A stretch of 64,000 bases of DNA from assembly GCF_032401055.1 (NCBI RefSeq), contig NZ_CP135529.1, forward strand, positions 3,966,501 to 4,030,500. Reading direction: 5' to 3'. The notes beneath the pieces were generated by a model that saw nothing but the letters and a program-made list of their open reading frames with translations, had not been told where the DNA came from and ran no database searches. Below, one piece after another: positions 62,411 through 64,000 of this stretch. A program made the position numbers and the translations under genes. The DNA comes from Tardiphaga sp. 709 (GTDB taxonomy: Bacteria > Pseudomonadota > Alphaproteobacteria > Rhizobiales > Xanthobacteraceae). Every line of letters starts with the position of its first letter. Position 1 is the stretch's first letter.

Positions 62411-63082
62411 GTGATCGATAAGAGCGTAGCCAGCCCGGCCGAGGCCGTGGCTGGGGTGAAGGACGGCGCGGTCGTCCTGGTGGCCGGGTTCGGTACTGTC
62501 GGCATTGCCGATGATCTGCTGGAGGCGCTGCACGAGCAGGGTGCGACCAATCTCACCATCGTCCACAACAATGCCGGCAATGGCGACACTGGTTTGGCCC
62601 GGCTGATCAATTCCGGTCGCGTAGCCAAGGTGATCTGCTCCTATCCGCGCTCCGGCGACTACAGCGCTTTCCTCAATGCCTATCGTGCCAAGACGCTGGA
62701 ACTCGAACTGGTGCCGCAGGGCATCATCAGCGAACGCATGCATGCTCATGCCGCGGGGCTCGGCGGCTTCTTCTCCCCGGTCACGGCGCATACGAAACTT
62801 GCCGAGGGCAAGGAGACCCGCGAGATCGACGGCGTGCTGCACGTGTTCGAGAAGCCGCTGAAAGGCGACATTGCGCTGCTGCGTGCCATGAAGGCCGATC
62901 GCTGGGGCAATCTGATCTACAACCAGTCGGCACGTAATTTTAATCCGATCATGGCCATGGCTGCCGATCTCAGTGTGGTGCAGGTGGACGAGATGGTCGA
63001 GCTTGGCAGCATGAATCCGGAAGCGGTGGTGACGCCGAGCATCTTCATCGATCGTATCTTGGTAGTGGGATCAAAGGCATGA
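62411..63082 (+). CDS. 3-Oxoadipate/3-oxoacid CoA-transferase subunit A
   Basis: A 223-residue subunit with a GTG start (GAGGAG about 8-12 bp upstream). It matches the family I CoA-transferase alpha subunit in length and motifs: VLVAGFGTVGIADDLLEALH, NLTIVHNNAGNGDTGLARLI, VPQGIISERMHAHAAGLGGF and DRWGNLIYNQSARNFNP. It is closest by eye to PcaI. With no other beta-ketoadipate genes nearby, it may instead use acetoacetate from the tyrosine pathway. The stop overlaps the B subunit start (ATGA). Confidence 0.92.
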   Translation: MIDKSVASPAEAVAGVKDGAVVLVAGFGTVGIADDLLEALHEQGATNLTIVHNNAGNGDTGLARLINSGRVAKVICSYPRSGDYSAFLNAYRAKTLELELVPQGIISERMHAHAAGLGGFFSPVTAHTKLAEGKETREIDGVLHVFEKPLKGDIALLRAMKADRWGNLIYNQSARNFNPIMAMAADLSVVQVDEMVELGSMNPEAVVTPSIFIDRILVVGSKA

Positions 63083-63768
63083 CGACGACGTATAGGCCGC
63101 TCAACCGTGACCAGATGGCCTGGCGCGCCGCACAAGACCTGCAGGAGGGCGCTTACGTCAATCTCGGCATCGGTATGCCGACGCGGGCGGCGAGCTACGT
63201 GCCCGATGGGCGCGAGGTGATCTTCCACAGCGAGAACGGCATTCTCGGTCTCGGGCCGAAGCCGGAGCCGGGCACGGAAGACGAGAATCTGATCGATGCC
63301 GGCAAGAACTACACGACTCTGATCAAGGGCGGCGTGTTCATGCACCACGCCGACGCGTTCCTGATGATCCGCGGCAAGCATCTCGATGTCAGCCTGCTCG
63401 GCGCCTTTGAAGTCTCGGAAGCCGGCGATCTCGCCAACTGGACCACGGAAGATCCATCCTTTCCGCCCGGTGTCGGCGGCGCGATGGATCTGGCGGTCGG
63501 CGCCAAGGAAATCCGCGTGATCATGGATCATACCGACAAGGCCGGTAAGCCGCGTATCCTCAAGAAGTGCCGGCTGCCGCTCACGGCACCGGGCTGCGTC
63601 AAGCGCATCTACACCAATCTAGCGGTCATTGACGTCACGGAGCAGGGCCTGTTCGTGCGCGAGATGGTCGAGGGTATGACGCTGGAGCAGTTGCAGGCAC
63701 TCACCGAGCCCAAGCTGCAGCTCGCCAACAACTGGCAGGCGCTGACCCCGCCGGCGATGGCGGCGTAG
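63079..63768 (+). CDS. 3-Oxoadipate/3-oxoacid CoA-transferase subunit B
   Basis: A 229-residue beta subunit. The catalytic Glu lies in IFHSENGILGLGP; EGAYVNLGIGMPTRAASYVP and GGVFMHHADAFLMIRGKHLD are family landmarks (PcaJ/ScoB). It forms the active site with subunit A, moving CoA from succinyl-CoA to a 3-oxoacid. The start is fixed by the four-base overlap with subunit A. A palindromic repeat follows within 30 bp. Confidence 0.93.
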   Translation: MTTTYRPLNRDQMAWRAAQDLQEGAYVNLGIGMPTRAASYVPDGREVIFHSENGILGLGPKPEPGTEDENLIDAGKNYTTLIKGGVFMHHADAFLMIRGKHLDVSLLGAFEVSEAGDLANWTTEDPSFPPGVGGAMDLAVGAKEIRVIMDHTDKAGKPRILKKCRLPLTAPGCVKRIYTNLAVIDVTEQGLFVREMVEGMTLEQLQALTEPKLQLANNWQALTPPAMAA

Positions 63769-63795
63769 GGACTTCGAAGAGCACCCGCCCCTCCA

Positions 63796-63879
63796 CCGTC
63801 ATGGCCGGGCTTGTCCCGGCCATCCACGCCTTCCTTGTGGCAAAGACGTGGATGCCCGCGACGAGCGCGGGCATGACGG
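63796..63879. repeat. Palindromic repeat element after the CoA-transferase operon
   Basis: CCGTCATG (63796-63803) and CATGACGG (63872-63879) form the outer arms. Inside are GGCCGGGCTTGTCCCGGCC and GCCCGCGACGAGCGCGGGC hairpins plus an ATCCACG/CGTGGAT pair. It is one of the dispersed intergenic palindromes and probably acts as terminator or mRNA end. Confidence 0.75.
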
Positions 63880-64000
63880 AGCTTTAAAGCAACAGCCTCC
63901 CGAGGGGGCATCCCCCGTTCAGCTCCACGCAACCTCCAGAAGTTCCGGTATCCGTTTACTCGTCCTTAGCCAATGTGCCGTAGGTTTGGGCATCGGCTTT
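63880..64000. other. Right-edge stretch with no assignable feature
   Basis: One minus-strand frame reaches the window edge and stops at 63956-63958 (15 codons). Another stops at 63919-63921. Neither is long enough to judge. I see no RNA gene or repeat in it. Confidence 0.5.

Noticed and set aside
62411-63768. Calling the CoA-transferase genes pcaI and pcaJ
   Set aside because: Motifs fit PcaIJ but also acetoacetate-using relatives. No beta-ketoadipate genes are adjacent, so no symbol was given.
63956-64000. Possible C-terminal end of a minus-strand gene at the right edge
   Set aside because: Only 14 codons are visible before the stop, too little to support coding.

Overview
The window reads as chromosome from a high-GC alphaproteobacterium of the Bradyrhizobium / Rhodopseudomonas / Tardiphaga type (Nitrobacteraceae, Hyphomicrobiales). 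This rests on gene content, on many GTG and TTG starts, and on at least seven dispersed palindromic intergenic elements of the kind scattered through those genomes. I see no rRNA, tRNA, CRISPR array, prophage or transposase. Nearly all the DNA is coding, in short operons.

Layout. 1-2414: an amidohydrolase (cut by the left edge) and a periplasmic binding protein, divergent from a LysR regulator. 2503-4128: an ABC-F translation factor. 4174-7217: an Lrp-type regulator divergent from alr-dadA (L-Ala to D-Ala to pyruvate). 7480-16735: a GMC oxidoreductase, two molybdopterin oxidoreductases (one YdeP-like), an Old Yellow Enzyme and an MFS carrier. 16869-22829: a small protein, a GST-like protein and a complete branched-chain-amino-acid-type ABC importer. 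22985-27617: a DUF4126 protein overlapping a flavin disulfide reductase, an SDR and a Na+/H+ antiporter. 27806-35198: a family 4 glycosyltransferase, an ABC exporter, an amylo-alpha-1,6-glucosidase-type enzyme, a PRC-barrel protein and an MFS carrier. 35332-40078: an aminotransferase, a LssY_C protein, a nuclease-fold protein lacking its catalytic Glu, and a large unknown protein.

40429-48821 is the most unusual part. A three-gene RND efflux operon (adaptor-pump-adaptor) and an OmpA-like protein are bracketed by two paralogous exported caspase-fold proteins. Both paralogues have lost the catalytic His and Cys (Tyr/Ser in one, Phe/Ser in the other), and both pump adaptors appear to lack the alpha-helical hairpin. 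I treat this as a candidate undescribed envelope system.

49089-56996: an AHL-lactonase-like hydrolase, then a tyrosine/homogentisate block. A MarR regulator is divergent from a flavin monooxygenase, a DUF2783 protein, a metallo-beta-lactamase-fold protein with a degraded metal site and hmgA. A second Lrp-type regulator is divergent from hppD. 57120-63768: an alpha-methylacyl-CoA racemase, a coxSLM-type molybdenum hydroxylase operon closed by a strong terminator, and a two-subunit 3-oxoacid/3-oxoadipate CoA-transferase.

The common themes are amino-acid and aromatic catabolism under adjacent divergent regulators, molybdenum enzymes (three separate loci) and envelope export. Starts were moved inward wherever a ribosome-binding site or family alignment favoured it. 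All functional names come from reading motifs by eye, not from database searches.
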